Assembly: GCA_030427935.1 (NCBI GenBank)
Contig: JAUICI010000007.1
Span: 1 to 57,816, forward strand
Reading direction: 5' to 3'
Length of the DNA stretch: 57,816 nt
Origin: Bacteroidia bacterium
GTDB taxonomy: Bacteria > Bacteroidota > Bacteroidia > Flavobacteriales_D > Crocinitomicaceae
Positions 46,489-54,582 of this stretch are shown in pieces. The notes below the pieces were generated by a model. The model made no database searches, was not told the origin of the DNA, and saw nothing but the letters and a program-made list of their open reading frames with translations. A program made the position numbers and the translations under genes. Each line of letters begins with the position of its first letter. Within the stretch, counting starts at the first letter, position 1.

Positions 46489-46911
46489 ATGTACAAATTA
46501 GCAATCGTCGCATTTTTAATCACAGGTTTAGCATTGGCGAAACCTGCGGAAAGAACAGAAATCAAAACAGAAGTTTCATCAAAAGGGTTGCCCACAACGA
46601 CATATCGATCTGATCAATTTAGTCCTGGGGTCATAAGTGAGTACCTTCGAGTTACGCGTAGCAGTGACCGGAGTAAAATCGTTAAAATGGAATATTGGTA
46701 TGTTTATAGAAATGGGAATAATACCGATCAAACAAAGCCTGTGGAAATTAAATTTCGAAAAGGGGCGAAATATGAAAACGAAGAAGTAGGTTATGCTGGG
46801 GAACTATTGCTTCCTGAAAGTGATACTTATCTTTCTTTTAGAATTGCAGAAGGCATGCTTGATTTAACTCATAGCAAAGACCGTATTCAGACTTTTGAAC
46901 CGGAACAATAA
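46489..46911 (+). CDS. small secreted protein of unknown function
   Basis: 140 residues. Signal peptide MYKLAIVAFLITGLALAKP, then a basic beta-rich domain (SEYLRVTRSSDRSKIVKMEYWYVYRN). No cysteine except none in the mature part, no family recognised. Monocistronic, with its own terminator. It lies between tRNA-Gln and the DUF1456 gene. Confidence 0.65.
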   Translation: MYKLAIVAFLITGLALAKPAERTEIKTEVSSKGLPTTTYRSDQFSPGVISEYLRVTRSSDRSKIVKMEYWYVYRNGNNTDQTKPVEIKFRKGAKYENEEVGYAGELLLPESDTYLSFRIAEGMLDLTHSKDRIQTFEPEQ

Positions 46912-46932
46912 TAGAGAAATTAAGATATTTCG

Positions 46933-46964
46933 GAGCGGTCTTATCTTTAGGCCGCTCTTTTTTT
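46933..46964 (+). terminator. intrinsic terminator of the 46489-46911 gene
   Basis: 8-bp stem GAGCGGTC (46933-46940) with GGCCGCTC (46950-46957), one G-U pair, then a run of T. Confidence 0.88.
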
Positions 46965-47012
46965 ATCTTCATTTTACCGCATTCATTTCAGTTCAAGAGC
47001 TATCTTTAGACC

Positions 47013-47492
47013 ATGAATAACAACGACATCATGAGAAGGGTCCGCTATATTTTTGATATCAAGGACACCGAGATTATCGAGTATTTTGGAACCTACGAAA
47101 AAGAGATTAGCAGATCTCAATTGGATAAATGGTTGTTAAAAGATGATCATCCTGATCAGGTGAGTTTGTATGATATTGATCTGGCTATTTTCCTGAATGG
47201 ATTTATTTCAGCAAAGAGAGGACAAAAGGAAGGCGAATTACCAAAACCGGAAAAAACATTGAACAATAATATTATTCTTCGAAAACTAAAGATTGCATTA
47301 AACTTGAAGGATGTGGATGTCATTGAAATTATGGATCTGGCCGACATGCGCATCAGTAAACCTGAGCTGAATGCTTTTTTTAGGCGAGAAGACCACAAGC
47401 ATTACCGGAGATGTTTGGATCAATTTTTAAGATCTTTTTTGCAGGGGTGTCAAATGAAATACAAACCTTCCAGCACAAATAAATATCATTAA
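47013..47492 (+). CDS. DUF1456 family protein (YehS-like)
   Basis: 159 residues made of two DUF1456 repeats of about 70 residues: NNNDIMRRVRYIFDIKDTEIIEYF ... SRSQLDKWLLKDD in the first, and NNNIILRKLKIALNLKDVDVIEIM ... SKPELNAFFRREDHKHYRRC in the second. Function of the family is unknown. TATCTTTA (47001-47008), a -7 box with one mismatch, ends 4 nt before the ATG. Its end overlaps the convergent gene by 4 bp. Confidence 0.9.
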   Translation: MNNNDIMRRVRYIFDIKDTEIIEYFGTYEKEISRSQLDKWLLKDDHPDQVSLYDIDLAIFLNGFISAKRGQKEGELPKPEKTLNNNIILRKLKIALNLKDVDVIEIMDLADMRISKPELNAFFRREDHKHYRRCLDQFLRSFLQGCQMKYKPSSTNKYH

Positions 47493-47983
47493 AAATCGGT
47501 ATCCAATAAATCATCCGAACCAGCCTCAGGAGTATCCATAGATTTCACACGTTTGGTAGCTTGAACAAGCTGCGACCAAAAAATGATCCAAGTTGTTAAT
47601 GCTACCAATCCTGCTATCATATTCACGATGGAAAGGGTTCGTAAAAATCCTATATCAGCCCCCGTGTTCGAACCAATCGTAAATGAAATAATAGTTGGGA
47701 TAAACCCCGCAATTGTGAAAACGTAAGCCAATGTGGTTGGCGCAATTTCTTGCTGTGCCCTTTTATTAATTCCTTTACAGGCGGTTATCCCGAAGAGCAT
47801 GGTCCAGATCTGACCCCAAAATGGAAAAGGAATCAAATTGAGCCATATCAAACCGGGTTCACCCGTTTTACGATCCTTAGGGTGCACTTCTCTCATGGCT
47901 TTTTGCAAGCTAATATTGAAAAAAATAAATGCAATAATTGCACCTAAACCGACAATTAAAAAAAGTAATTGAAAGGGTCCCAT
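47489..47983 (-). CDS. integral membrane protein of unknown function
   Basis: 164 residues with about four hydrophobic helices: an N-terminal one (LLFLIVGLGAIIAFIFF), one around PFPFWGQIWTMLFGI, and two in the second half (YVFTIAGFIPTIISFTI; IVNMIAGLVALTTWIIFW). It ends in an acidic tail (GSDDLLDTDF). I do not recognise the family. Convergent with the DUF1456 gene. Confidence 0.7.
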   Translation of the reverse strand: MGPFQLLFLIVGLGAIIAFIFFNISLQKAMREVHPKDRKTGEPGLIWLNLIPFPFWGQIWTMLFGITACKGINKRAQQEIAPTTLAYVFTIAGFIPTIISFTIGSNTGADIGFLRTLSIVNMIAGLVALTTWIIFWSQLVQATKRVKSMDTPEAGSDDLLDTDF

Positions 47984-48027
47984 CTTGAAGTAGTTTAAGT
48001 TTTAATCCAACTCAAAGTTAATAAAAA

Positions 48028-48432
48028 CTACTTTTCAAGAACCGTAATTTTAATCTCACTAGTACTTAAGACATCTCCTCTAAACATATTGCTAATCGTT
48101 ACATTATAAGTTCCTGGTTTAAGGGCCTCGTATACCACGGTTTTTGTTCCACCATCACCACCACTCATTTCTGACTTTTTGATATTGTCATAGGTAAAAT
48201 GGCTATCTACTTTTTTAAACCCACTACTAGAACAGCTCAAGCTATATGTTTCCCCAACTGAACCATGGGTATGTCCGGAATAATAAAACTTCTGCCCAAC
48301 TTTTATTTTCTGTTCTCCCGAAAGAACATTCAACTTAACTATTCCTTTTCCAGGTTTGAATTTTGGGTTCTTTTGATTGAACGCAAAACTTGCAATCATC
48401 AGACTTAATGTAAAAACTAGGTATTTTATCAT
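48028..48432 (-). CDS. small secreted beta-sandwich protein, chagasin-like
   Basis: 134 residues with a signal peptide (MIKYLVFTLSLMIASFAF). The domain resembles chagasin-type cysteine-protease inhibitors (I42): a loop SGHTHGSVGETY where the family has NPTTGYxW, a GGDGGTKTVVYEALKPG stretch like GxGGxxxFxxxAxxxG, and FRGD where the family has RPWE. It is a paralogue of the preceding gene, with ATGA overlap. The inhibitor role is inference only. Confidence 0.6.
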   Translation of the reverse strand: MIKYLVFTLSLMIASFAFNQKNPKFKPGKGIVKLNVLSGEQKIKVGQKFYYSGHTHGSVGETYSLSCSSSGFKKVDSHFTYDNIKKSEMSGGDGGTKTVVYEALKPGTYNVTISNMFRGDVLSTSEIKITVLEK

Positions 48433-48806
48433 TTTATAAGTTTTAGTTTAATATCATACTCTCCTTGCGTTTCTCCTCTAAAATCTTTGCGAATATGGAT
48501 CTTTGTTTCCCCTTCAGCAATAACTTCATAATAATAAGTGACCCATCCTCCATCTCCACCATTTCCAGCAGTTTCTTGATCATGCTCGTAAGTCATTTCC
48601 GATTTTAAATATTTAAGATACTTGGAGTCTGCATCAATTTCGAAGCCGATTCCAACAGAAGCATGCTGAGTTCCTGTGTAGGTGATGATATCTCCTTTTT
48701 TAGCTGTAAAATTTGCTTCTAATTCATTTACGTCTAATGTATCTTTTTGCCCGAAAAGGCTAATCGAGAAGACTAAAAAGAAGATTGTAAAAAGCGCGTG
48801 TTTCAT
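48429..48806 (-). CDS. small secreted beta-sandwich protein, chagasin-like
   Basis: 125 residues, signal peptide ending near SLFGQ. Same layout as the next gene: GTQHASVGIGFEI in the first loop, GNGGDGGWVTYYYEVIAEG in the middle, FRGETQGEYDIKLKL at the end. First gene of a two-gene unit; its TGA overlaps the ATG of the second. The pair looks like a tandem duplication that has diverged. Confidence 0.6.
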   Translation of the reverse strand: MKHALFTIFFLVFSISLFGQKDTLDVNELEANFTAKKGDIITYTGTQHASVGIGFEIDADSKYLKYLKSEMTYEHDQETAGNGGDGGWVTYYYEVIAEGETKIHIRKDFRGETQGEYDIKLKLIK

Positions 48807-48903
48807 ATAGTTTAGTTTTATGGTTTGAATATCATCATTCTGTACATATTATGAAAACAATAGTTCATTTTTAATTTCGTTTGATAATTGTAATTTGCTG
48901 AAC

Positions 48904-50082
48904 ATGAAACTACTTCTTACCTTATTTTGCATTGTTACACTATTGAATATTCAGTGTCAAAACTGGATGCAAATTTCGGATTATTCGGGAACAGCTATTG
49001 ATGATGGTGTGAGCTTTACCATTGGTGATACGAGCTATGTGGGAACTGGATTAAGTCCCTGGTGGTCGGAAATGAGTGAATTTCATGCTTTTGATAAGGT
49101 AAGTGAAAGCTGGAATGTAATTAGCTCGATCCCTTCAGGAGAAGAAAGGCAATATGCTAATGGATTTTCTGCTAATGGCAAGGGTTATGTTTTCGGAGGA
49201 ATCCGTGGAGGGCAATTTTTGAATGATCTATGGGAATACGATCCTAATACAGATTCGTGGGCAAACAAAAGCCCCCTTCCTACTGATGGCCGTTCTGGGA
49301 GTTCTTGTTTCGTTATTGGAGACACTGCTTATATCGTCGGTGGTAGAACCAATAATCTGAGTGCAATAGATGAGTTCTGGGCATATTGTATTTCCCAAGA
49401 CAATTGGACTCAAAAAGGGAATGTTCAAGAAGAAGCGGTTTGGAGAGGTTCAGCTGTCTCCGATGGAACTTTTGGTTATCATCTTTTTGGTATTGACGAT
49501 GGGGGTTTATTTCATCAGACTTTGACTCGGTACGATCCTTCAAATTCAACATGGACTATACTCTCGATTTTCCCCTCTGATGGAAGAGCCTATAGTCAAA
49601 TGATCTATAAGGATAGTGCTTTATATATTCTTTTTGGATCGGATTCCTTGAATCAATTTTATGTAGACTTTTGGAAATTTGATCTCATTAATCTACAGTG
49701 GAATTCTCTAGAAAATTTACCTTCATCCCCGAGAAGAGGAGGTCAAGCATTTGTGCACGACGAGGTCATCTATTATACAACTGGACTAGACAGCAGTATG
49801 AATCGCACGACGGAAACCTGGAAATTTAATCCCAATCTGTCCATACAAGAAGCTATTTCTTTTAAACATTTGTGTTATCCCGTTCCAGCTGTTGAAACCG
49901 TTTACTATGATTTTGATCAAAATCAAACTGTTGAAACCACAATCTATAATGCACAGGGTAATTTAGTCTTTAAAGAAATGACCAAAGGAGAAATCAATAT
50001 TGATGGTTTCAGTCCCGGAGTATTTTGGGTCCATTTCAAAATTGGCGATTCAATTTATAAATCTAAGATTGTAAAAGAATAA
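48904..50082 (+). CDS. kelch-repeat protein with T9SS type A sorting domain
   Basis: 392 residues from ATG 48904 (a TTG at 48895 falls inside a TAATTTG box). Signal peptide MKLLLTLFCIVTLLNIQCQ; then about five kelch repeats forming a propeller (GYVFGGIRGGQFLNDLWEYD; AYIVGGRTNN; YILFGSDSLNQFYVDFWKFD); final about 75 residues a type A T9SS domain (YPVPAVETVYYDF, IYNAQGNLVFKEM, SPGVFWVHF). Exported to the cell surface or medium. The stop is 2 nt from the convergent DUF3109 gene. Confidence 0.88.
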   Translation: MKLLLTLFCIVTLLNIQCQNWMQISDYSGTAIDDGVSFTIGDTSYVGTGLSPWWSEMSEFHAFDKVSESWNVISSIPSGEERQYANGFSANGKGYVFGGIRGGQFLNDLWEYDPNTDSWANKSPLPTDGRSGSSCFVIGDTAYIVGGRTNNLSAIDEFWAYCISQDNWTQKGNVQEEAVWRGSAVSDGTFGYHLFGIDDGGLFHQTLTRYDPSNSTWTILSIFPSDGRAYSQMIYKDSALYILFGSDSLNQFYVDFWKFDLINLQWNSLENLPSSPRRGGQAFVHDEVIYYTTGLDSSMNRTTETWKFNPNLSIQEAISFKHLCYPVPAVETVYYDFDQNQTVETTIYNAQGNLVFKEMTKGEINIDGFSPGVFWVHFKIGDSIYKSKIVKE

Positions 50083-50084
50083 TG

Positions 50085-50651
50085 CTAAACATCTTCCTTG
50101 ATTTGAACCAATTCTCTGTAGAAATCTTCACCAAATCGATTGATAATTGGATCTTTTAGGAACTCAAAAACAGAAAGGTTAGTTTCCTGCCCAAATTCTC
50201 TTGCATCTTCGCAGATATCCCATTGATGGTAATTAAATGCGGTAAACTTTTCATACTTCTTGATTCTAATCGGATACAAATGACAAGAAACCGGTTTTTT
50301 ATAGGCATATTCTCCGTTCTCAAATCCTTTTTCGATAGCGCATTTGGCTATCCCTTTATCATCAAAATAAACGAATACGCATTCCTTTCCATTGATAATT
50401 TGAGTCACCGGTTCATTTTCCCAATCCAAATAAGAAACACCCATTTCGTCGACATAATCAATGGCTTCTGGACGCATGTACGGTTTAACTTTGGGTAAGA
50501 TATTTTGGATGGTTTTGACCTCTTCTTCCGACAAGGGTGCACCATCTGTTCCTTCTACGCAGCAAGCTCCTTTGCATTTATCGAGATTGCAAGTAAACTT
50601 TTCTTTTAGAATGTCTACACTTAATATTTTATCGTCTAATTCGAGAAGCAT
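50085..50651 (-). CDS. DUF3109 family protein
   Basis: 188 residues from ATG 50651; a TTG two codons earlier is within the T run of the atp terminator. Cysteine-rich: CNLDKCKGACCVEG near the N-terminus, KCAIEKG, SCHLYPIRI, DICEDA, a pattern like YkgJ-type zinc or Fe-S cysteine clusters. Function unknown. It follows directly on the terminator of the atp operon, so it depends on read-through or on a promoter that I do not see. Confidence 0.9.
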   Translation of the reverse strand: MLLELDDKILSVDILKEKFTCNLDKCKGACCVEGTDGAPLSEEEVKTIQNILPKVKPYMRPEAIDYVDEMGVSYLDWENEPVTQIINGKECVFVYFDDKGIAKCAIEKGFENGEYAYKKPVSCHLYPIRIKKYEKFTAFNYHQWDICEDAREFGQETNLSVFEFLKDPIINRFGEDFYRELVQIKEDV

Positions 50652-50655
50652 GGTC

Positions 50656-50684
50656 AAAAAAAAACCCTGACATCAGCCAGGGTT
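50656..50684 (-). terminator. intrinsic terminator after atpG
   Basis: 7-bp stem AACCCTG (50663-50669) with CAGGGTT (50678-50684), loop of 8; nine A (50656-50664) give the T run on the minus strand. The T run reaches to 5 nt from the ATG of the DUF3109 gene. Confidence 0.9.
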
Positions 50685-50704
50685 CTTAAGATAAACAAAT
50701 ATTA

Positions 50705-51574
50705 TTAATTATTTAGGGCTTCAGCACCACCAACGATCTCAAGAATCTCATTGGTAATTGCAGCCTGTCTTGCTTTGTTATATGATAATGTAAGCTCTTT
50801 CTTAAGTGCATCCGCATTATCAGTCGCCTTGTGCATTGCTGTCATTCTAGCTCCATGTTCTGATGCCCATGAATCCAAAACAGCTTTATACAATTGCGTT
50901 TTCAAAGATTTAGGGATTAGCTCATCCACGATTTCTTCTTTAGAAGGCTCGAAGATATAATCCGCTGTCGTTGTTTTCTCTTCAGACTCTGCTTGCTCCA
51001 CTGGTAAGAACTGTTCGTTCATTACGATTTGAGTTGCTGCATTTTTAAACCTGTTGTAGAAAACCAGAATCTTATCAAACTTTGCTTCCTTGTATGACTC
51101 CATCAGATACTCACCAAAGTCTTCAATGTTTTCAAATTTGATATCGTCGTAAACCTTGGTTAAATCTTCCGAATAATCTGTGTGGTAAAAATCGGTTCGT
51201 TTGTAAGCATCTTGGGCTTTCTTTCCCAAACCAATTACTTGAACCTTTTCACCAGGATTATCCTTTATGTATTGATTTGTGCTTTTGATGATGTTGTTGT
51301 TAAACGCACCACAAAGACCTCTATTCGAAGTCACCGCAACGATCAATACATTCTTAACTTCACGGTTTTGAGAATATTGATTCTCGGACATATCAAGGGA
51401 AGAAGTCAAATTAGATAGAATCTCCTGTAGTTTCTCAGAATAAGGTCTCATTTGCGTGATTCCATCCTGAGCTTTTTTCAATTTAGCAGCCGATACCATT
51501 TTCATGGCAGAAGTAATCTGCATTGTTGAAGCAACAGAGGTAATTCTATTTCTTATTTCCTTAAGATTTGCCAT
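50705..51574 (-). CDS. atpG: ATP synthase F1 subunit gamma
   Basis: 289 residues. Central rotor shaft of F1. N-terminal helix NLKEIRNRITSVASTMQITSAMKMVSAAKL and C-terminal ARQAAITNEILEIVGGAEAL are the conserved coiled-coil halves; TSNRGLCGAFN is the Rossmann-like segment. Last gene of this atp cluster: atpD (beta) and atpC (epsilon) do not follow, and a terminator comes next. In Bacteroidota these two are commonly elsewhere. Confidence 0.97.
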   Translation of the reverse strand: MANLKEIRNRITSVASTMQITSAMKMVSAAKLKKAQDGITQMRPYSEKLQEILSNLTSSLDMSENQYSQNREVKNVLIVAVTSNRGLCGAFNNNIIKSTNQYIKDNPGEKVQVIGLGKKAQDAYKRTDFYHTDYSEDLTKVYDDIKFENIEDFGEYLMESYKEAKFDKILVFYNRFKNAATQIVMNEQFLPVEQAESEEKTTTADYIFEPSKEEIVDELIPKSLKTQLYKAVLDSWASEHGARMTAMHKATDNADALKKELTLSYNKARQAAITNEILEIVGGAEALNN

Positions 51575-51588
51575 CTTATTTATTCTTT

Positions 51589-51610
51589 AAAAGAGGACCG
51601 AAGCCCTCTT
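51589..51610 (-). other. UUCG-capped hairpin between atpA and atpG
   Basis: On the transcript AAGAGGGC (51610-51603), UUCG, GUCCUCUU (51598-51591), 8 bp with one G-U pair, followed by only two more U before A. It is 4 nt after the atpA stop; too weak a U run for a full terminator, so mRNA stabilisation or partial termination. Confidence 0.6.
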
Positions 51611-51614
51611 CATT

Positions 51615-53195
51615 TTACATATCGTATTTATCCGCAATTTCAGCAGCAGCTTTCTCTAATACCGAAGTCTGCTCATCTGTATACTTCCCAGATTTCAACT
51701 GATCCAAAGTATCTCTATGCTTCGCATTCAAATAGTGAAGGTACTCTGCTTCGAATTCCTTAACTTTTTCAACAGGAACTTTACCAAGAAGTCCTTTTGT
51801 ACCGGCATAAATAATTGCGATTTGATTCTCAACAGTATAGGGATCTCCTTCTTTCTGCTTCAAGATCTCCACGTTTTTCGCACCTTTATCAAGTACCGCT
51901 TTAGTAGCCGCATCCAAATCAGATCCAAACTTAGCGAAAGCCTCAAGCTCTCTATACTGTGCCTGATCCAATTTCAAGGTACCTGCTACTTTCTTCATCG
52001 ACTTAATCTGAGCAGATCCACCTACACGAGATACTGAGATACCTACGTTAATCGCTGGTCTTACACCTGCGTTAAACAAGTTCGACTCCAAGAAAATCTG
52101 TCCGTCCGTAATCGAAATAACGTTTGTTGGGATATAAGCAGAAACGTCACCTGCTTGTGTTTCGATAAGTGGAAGTGCCGTAAGCGAACCACCACCTTTT
52201 ACTTTTCCTTTCAATGATTCTGGAAGGTCATTCATTTGTGCAGCAATCTCATCTGAATCGATCACTTTTGCAGCTCTTTCCAATAATCTTGAGTGAAGAT
52301 AAAATACATCACCAGGGTAAGCCTCTCTTCCCGGAGGTCTTCTAAGAAGCAGTGATACTTCTCTATAGGCAACAGCTTGTTTTGATAAATCATCATAAAC
52401 AATCAAAGCTGGTCTACCCGTATCTCTGAAATACTCACCAATTGCAGCACCTGCAAATGGAGCATAAAACTGCATTGGAGCAGGGTCAGATGCATTCGCA
52501 GCTACAACAGTAGTATAAGCCAATGCTCCGGCTTCTTCTAGTTTCTTTGTAATTCCTGCAACTGTAGAAGCTTTTTGTCCAACAGCAACATAAATACAAT
52601 AAACAGGCTCACCTGCATCATAAAATTCTTTTTGGTTGATGATTGTATCAATACAAACGGTTGTTTTACCAGTTTGTCTATCTCCAATTACCAACTCTCT
52701 TTGTCCTCTTCCGATTGGAATCATGGAGTCAACCGCTTTAATTCCAGTTTGAAGTGGTTCGTTTACCGGCTGTCTGTAGATTACAGAAGGGGCTTTTCTT
52801 TCGATTGGCATTTCGAACATCTCTCCTTGGATTGGTCCTTTACCATCGATTGGCTCACCTAATGTATTTACAACTCTACCTACAACACCTTCACCAACAT
52901 TGATAGATGCAATTCTTTTTGTTCTTTTAACAGTTGAACCTTCTTTTACACCTTCAGAAGAACCTAAAAGTACAGCACCCACATTGTCTTCTTCAAGGTT
53001 CAATGCGATTCCTTCGACACCACCATCGAATTCAATCAACTCACCGTAACCTACACCGTTAAGACCATAGATTCTGGCAACACCGTCACCTACTTGAAGT
53101 ACTGTTCCTACTTCTTCTAATTCAGATTCAGATTTGAATCATGAAAGCTGTTCTCTTAAAATTGCAGAAACTTCTGCTGGTTTGATATCAGCCAT
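51615..53195 (-). CDS. atpA: ATP synthase F1 subunit alpha, interrupted by an in-frame TGA at codon 19
   Basis: 526 codons from ATG 53195, the usual length. The first 18 codons ([18 protein letters not shown]) and everything after codon 19 ([19 protein letters not shown]...) read as normal AtpA, but codon 19 (53139-53141) is TGA where the family has Gly (GGA). One base change, G to T on the coding strand, explains it. Later parts are intact: P-loop [38 protein letters not shown], arginine finger region VGGSAQ. Restart at TTG 53039 would delete about 52 residues of the N-terminal barrel. UGA is a normal stop elsewhere here (sufE, deacetylase). Confidence 0.93.
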
Positions 53196-53215
53196 AACTT
53201 AAATTTTAAAGTTTG

Positions 53216-53232
53216 AGTTTGCTGGGCAAACT
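53216..53232 (-). other. hairpin at the atpH/atpA junction
   Basis: 7-bp perfect stem AGTTTGC (53216-53222) with GCAAACT (53226-53232), loop of 3, overlapping the TAG stop of atpH (53231-53233). No T run, so not a terminator. Confidence 0.5.
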
Positions 53233-53767
53233 ACTGTAATAATATTTGTTTATAATCATTAATCTTTCTCGAAATCGTCATGTCAATTTGTTCATGACCA
53301 ACTCTTAGAATGAAACCACCAATCACTTCTTTGTTGATTGTTTCTTTAATATCAAATGTTCCAGAGTATTTTGCTTTTACTTTTTCCATTACGGAATCCA
53401 AAGTCTTTTTATCTAGTTTGATGGCTGAAACAACCTCAACATCGATAATTCCTTTGTACTCTTTATACTGAGCAATATAAGAATCAGCAATTTCGTGCAA
53501 ATACTGTTCTCTATTATGCTTAATAATCAAATTGATAAAGTTATCCGAGATCTTCTCTACCTTACCTGAAAAGATTTTATCTGTAACTGCAATCTTTTTA
53601 GATGCATTGATAATCGGGTTTTTCAAAAGAACATTGAAATCTTTCGACTCTTTGCAAATAGAGCTCACAGCTTCCATGTCTTTTAGAACTTTGTCTTCCG
53701 ACTTTTGCTCAATCGCAAGTTCCAAAAGAGACTTGGCAAAACGTGTTGCTACTTTTGTTCCTTTCAT
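53231..53767 (-). CDS. atpH: ATP synthase F1 subunit delta
   Basis: 178 residues. Connects F1 to the stator. N-terminal helical bundle (ATRFAKSLLELAIEQKSEDKVLKDM) and the C-terminal signature IKETINKEVIGGFILRVGHEQIDMTISRKI in pieces. 7 nt after atpF in the standard F-H-A-G order. Confidence 0.94.
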   Translation of the reverse strand: MKGTKVATRFAKSLLELAIEQKSEDKVLKDMEAVSSICKESKDFNVLLKNPIINASKKIAVTDKIFSGKVEKISDNFINLIIKHNREQYLHEIADSYIAQYKEYKGIIDVEVVSAIKLDKKTLDSVMEKVKAKYSGTFDIKETINKEVIGGFILRVGHEQIDMTISRKINDYKQILLQ

Positions 53768-53774
53768 CCCTTTG

Positions 53775-54269
53775 TTAGTTTAAATTGATGTCCTCAGCTA
53801 ATTTATCAGCAAGTGCTTTCTGCTTTGCATCTGAAGCCAATTCACCTTCTAAAATTCTTTCTGCGATTTCCAATGAAATTGAAGCCACTTGAGATTTCAA
53901 TTCTGCAATTGCAGCAGATTTTTCAAGTTCGATTGAACTTCTGGCATCTTCAATAATTTTTGCAGCTTCTTGCTTCGACTTCGATTTTGCTTCTTCGATA
54001 AGTCTAGTTGCAGCCTCTTTAGATTCTTTCAACATGGCATCTCTTTCAGCTCTTGCTTCCTTTAGAAGATCTTCATTCTTCGACTGCAATTCCTGCATGT
54101 CTTTCTGAGCTTTCTCAGCAGCTTCTAAAGCATTGTTAATCTTTTCTTCTCTGGCTTTTACAGCTCCTAAGATTGGCTTCCACGCAAATTTTGCCAAAAG
54201 AAACAATAAGATTGCAAACACCAAAGTTGTCCAAAACATCAATCCTATTGAAGGTAATACTAAATCCAT
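53775..54269 (-). CDS. atpF: ATP synthase F0 subunit b
   Basis: 164 residues. One N-terminal membrane helix (IGLMFWTTLVFAILLFLLAKFAW), the KPI motif, then a long charged coiled coil (KAREEKINNALEAAEKAQKDM). Forms the peripheral stalk. Preceded by a strong hairpin in the atpE-atpF gap. Confidence 0.95.
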   Translation of the reverse strand: MDLVLPSIGLMFWTTLVFAILLFLLAKFAWKPILGAVKAREEKINNALEAAEKAQKDMQELQSKNEDLLKEARAERDAMLKESKEAATRLIEEAKSKSKQEAAKIIEDARSSIELEKSAAIAELKSQVASISLEIAERILEGELASDAKQKALADKLAEDINLN

Positions 54270-54309
54270 TTTATATCCTTTTTATTTAATAACTATTCAT
54301 TCTAATTAA

Positions 54310-54346
54310 AAAGAAGGTTGCAGGCAATCCCTGCAACACTTTCTTT
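54310..54346 (-). other. strong hairpin between atpE and atpF
   Basis: Stem GTTGCAGG (54317-54324) with CCTGCAAC (54330-54337), extended by AAAGAA (54310-54315) with TTCTTT (54341-54346) across a small internal loop. It starts 2 nt after the atpE stop and is followed by a short U-rich stretch, so it can act as a partial terminator or 3' stabiliser of atpB-atpE mRNA. Confidence 0.8.
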
Positions 54347-54348
54347 AA

Positions 54349-54543
54349 TTACTTAGAGATCATGGCAACAACCACACCGAAAAGTGCAACACCTTCTACA
54401 AGTGCAGCAGCGATAATCATTGTTGACTGAATTTTACCATGAGCTTCTGGCTGTCTAGCGATAGCATCCATCGCAGATCCACCAATTCTTCCGATACCAA
54501 GACCTGCTCCAATTACTGCAAGTCCAGCTCCTATTCCTCCCAT
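54349..54543 (-). CDS. atpE: ATP synthase F0 subunit c
   Basis: 64 residues, two helices with the conserved polar loop ARQPEAHGKI. The ion-carrying glutamate is in AAALVEGVALFG; the Thr/Ser after it found in sodium-type rings is absent, so protons are the expected ion. It is on the short side of the family but both helices are complete. Many copies are needed per complex; the hairpin right behind it may raise its mRNA level. Confidence 0.95.
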   Translation of the reverse strand: MGGIGAGLAVIGAGLGIGRIGGSAMDAIARQPEAHGKIQSTMIIAAALVEGVALFGVVVAMISK

Positions 54544-54582
54544 AATTTAACTTATTATAGATTATTAATTAATTTACTTAAA

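Noticed and set aside
53139-53141. Selenocysteine or general UGA recoding as explanation of the atpA TGA
   Set aside because: No selenocysteine-type context, the family has glycine here, and other genes in the window (sufE, the polysaccharide deacetylase, the LytTR regulator) end with UGA.
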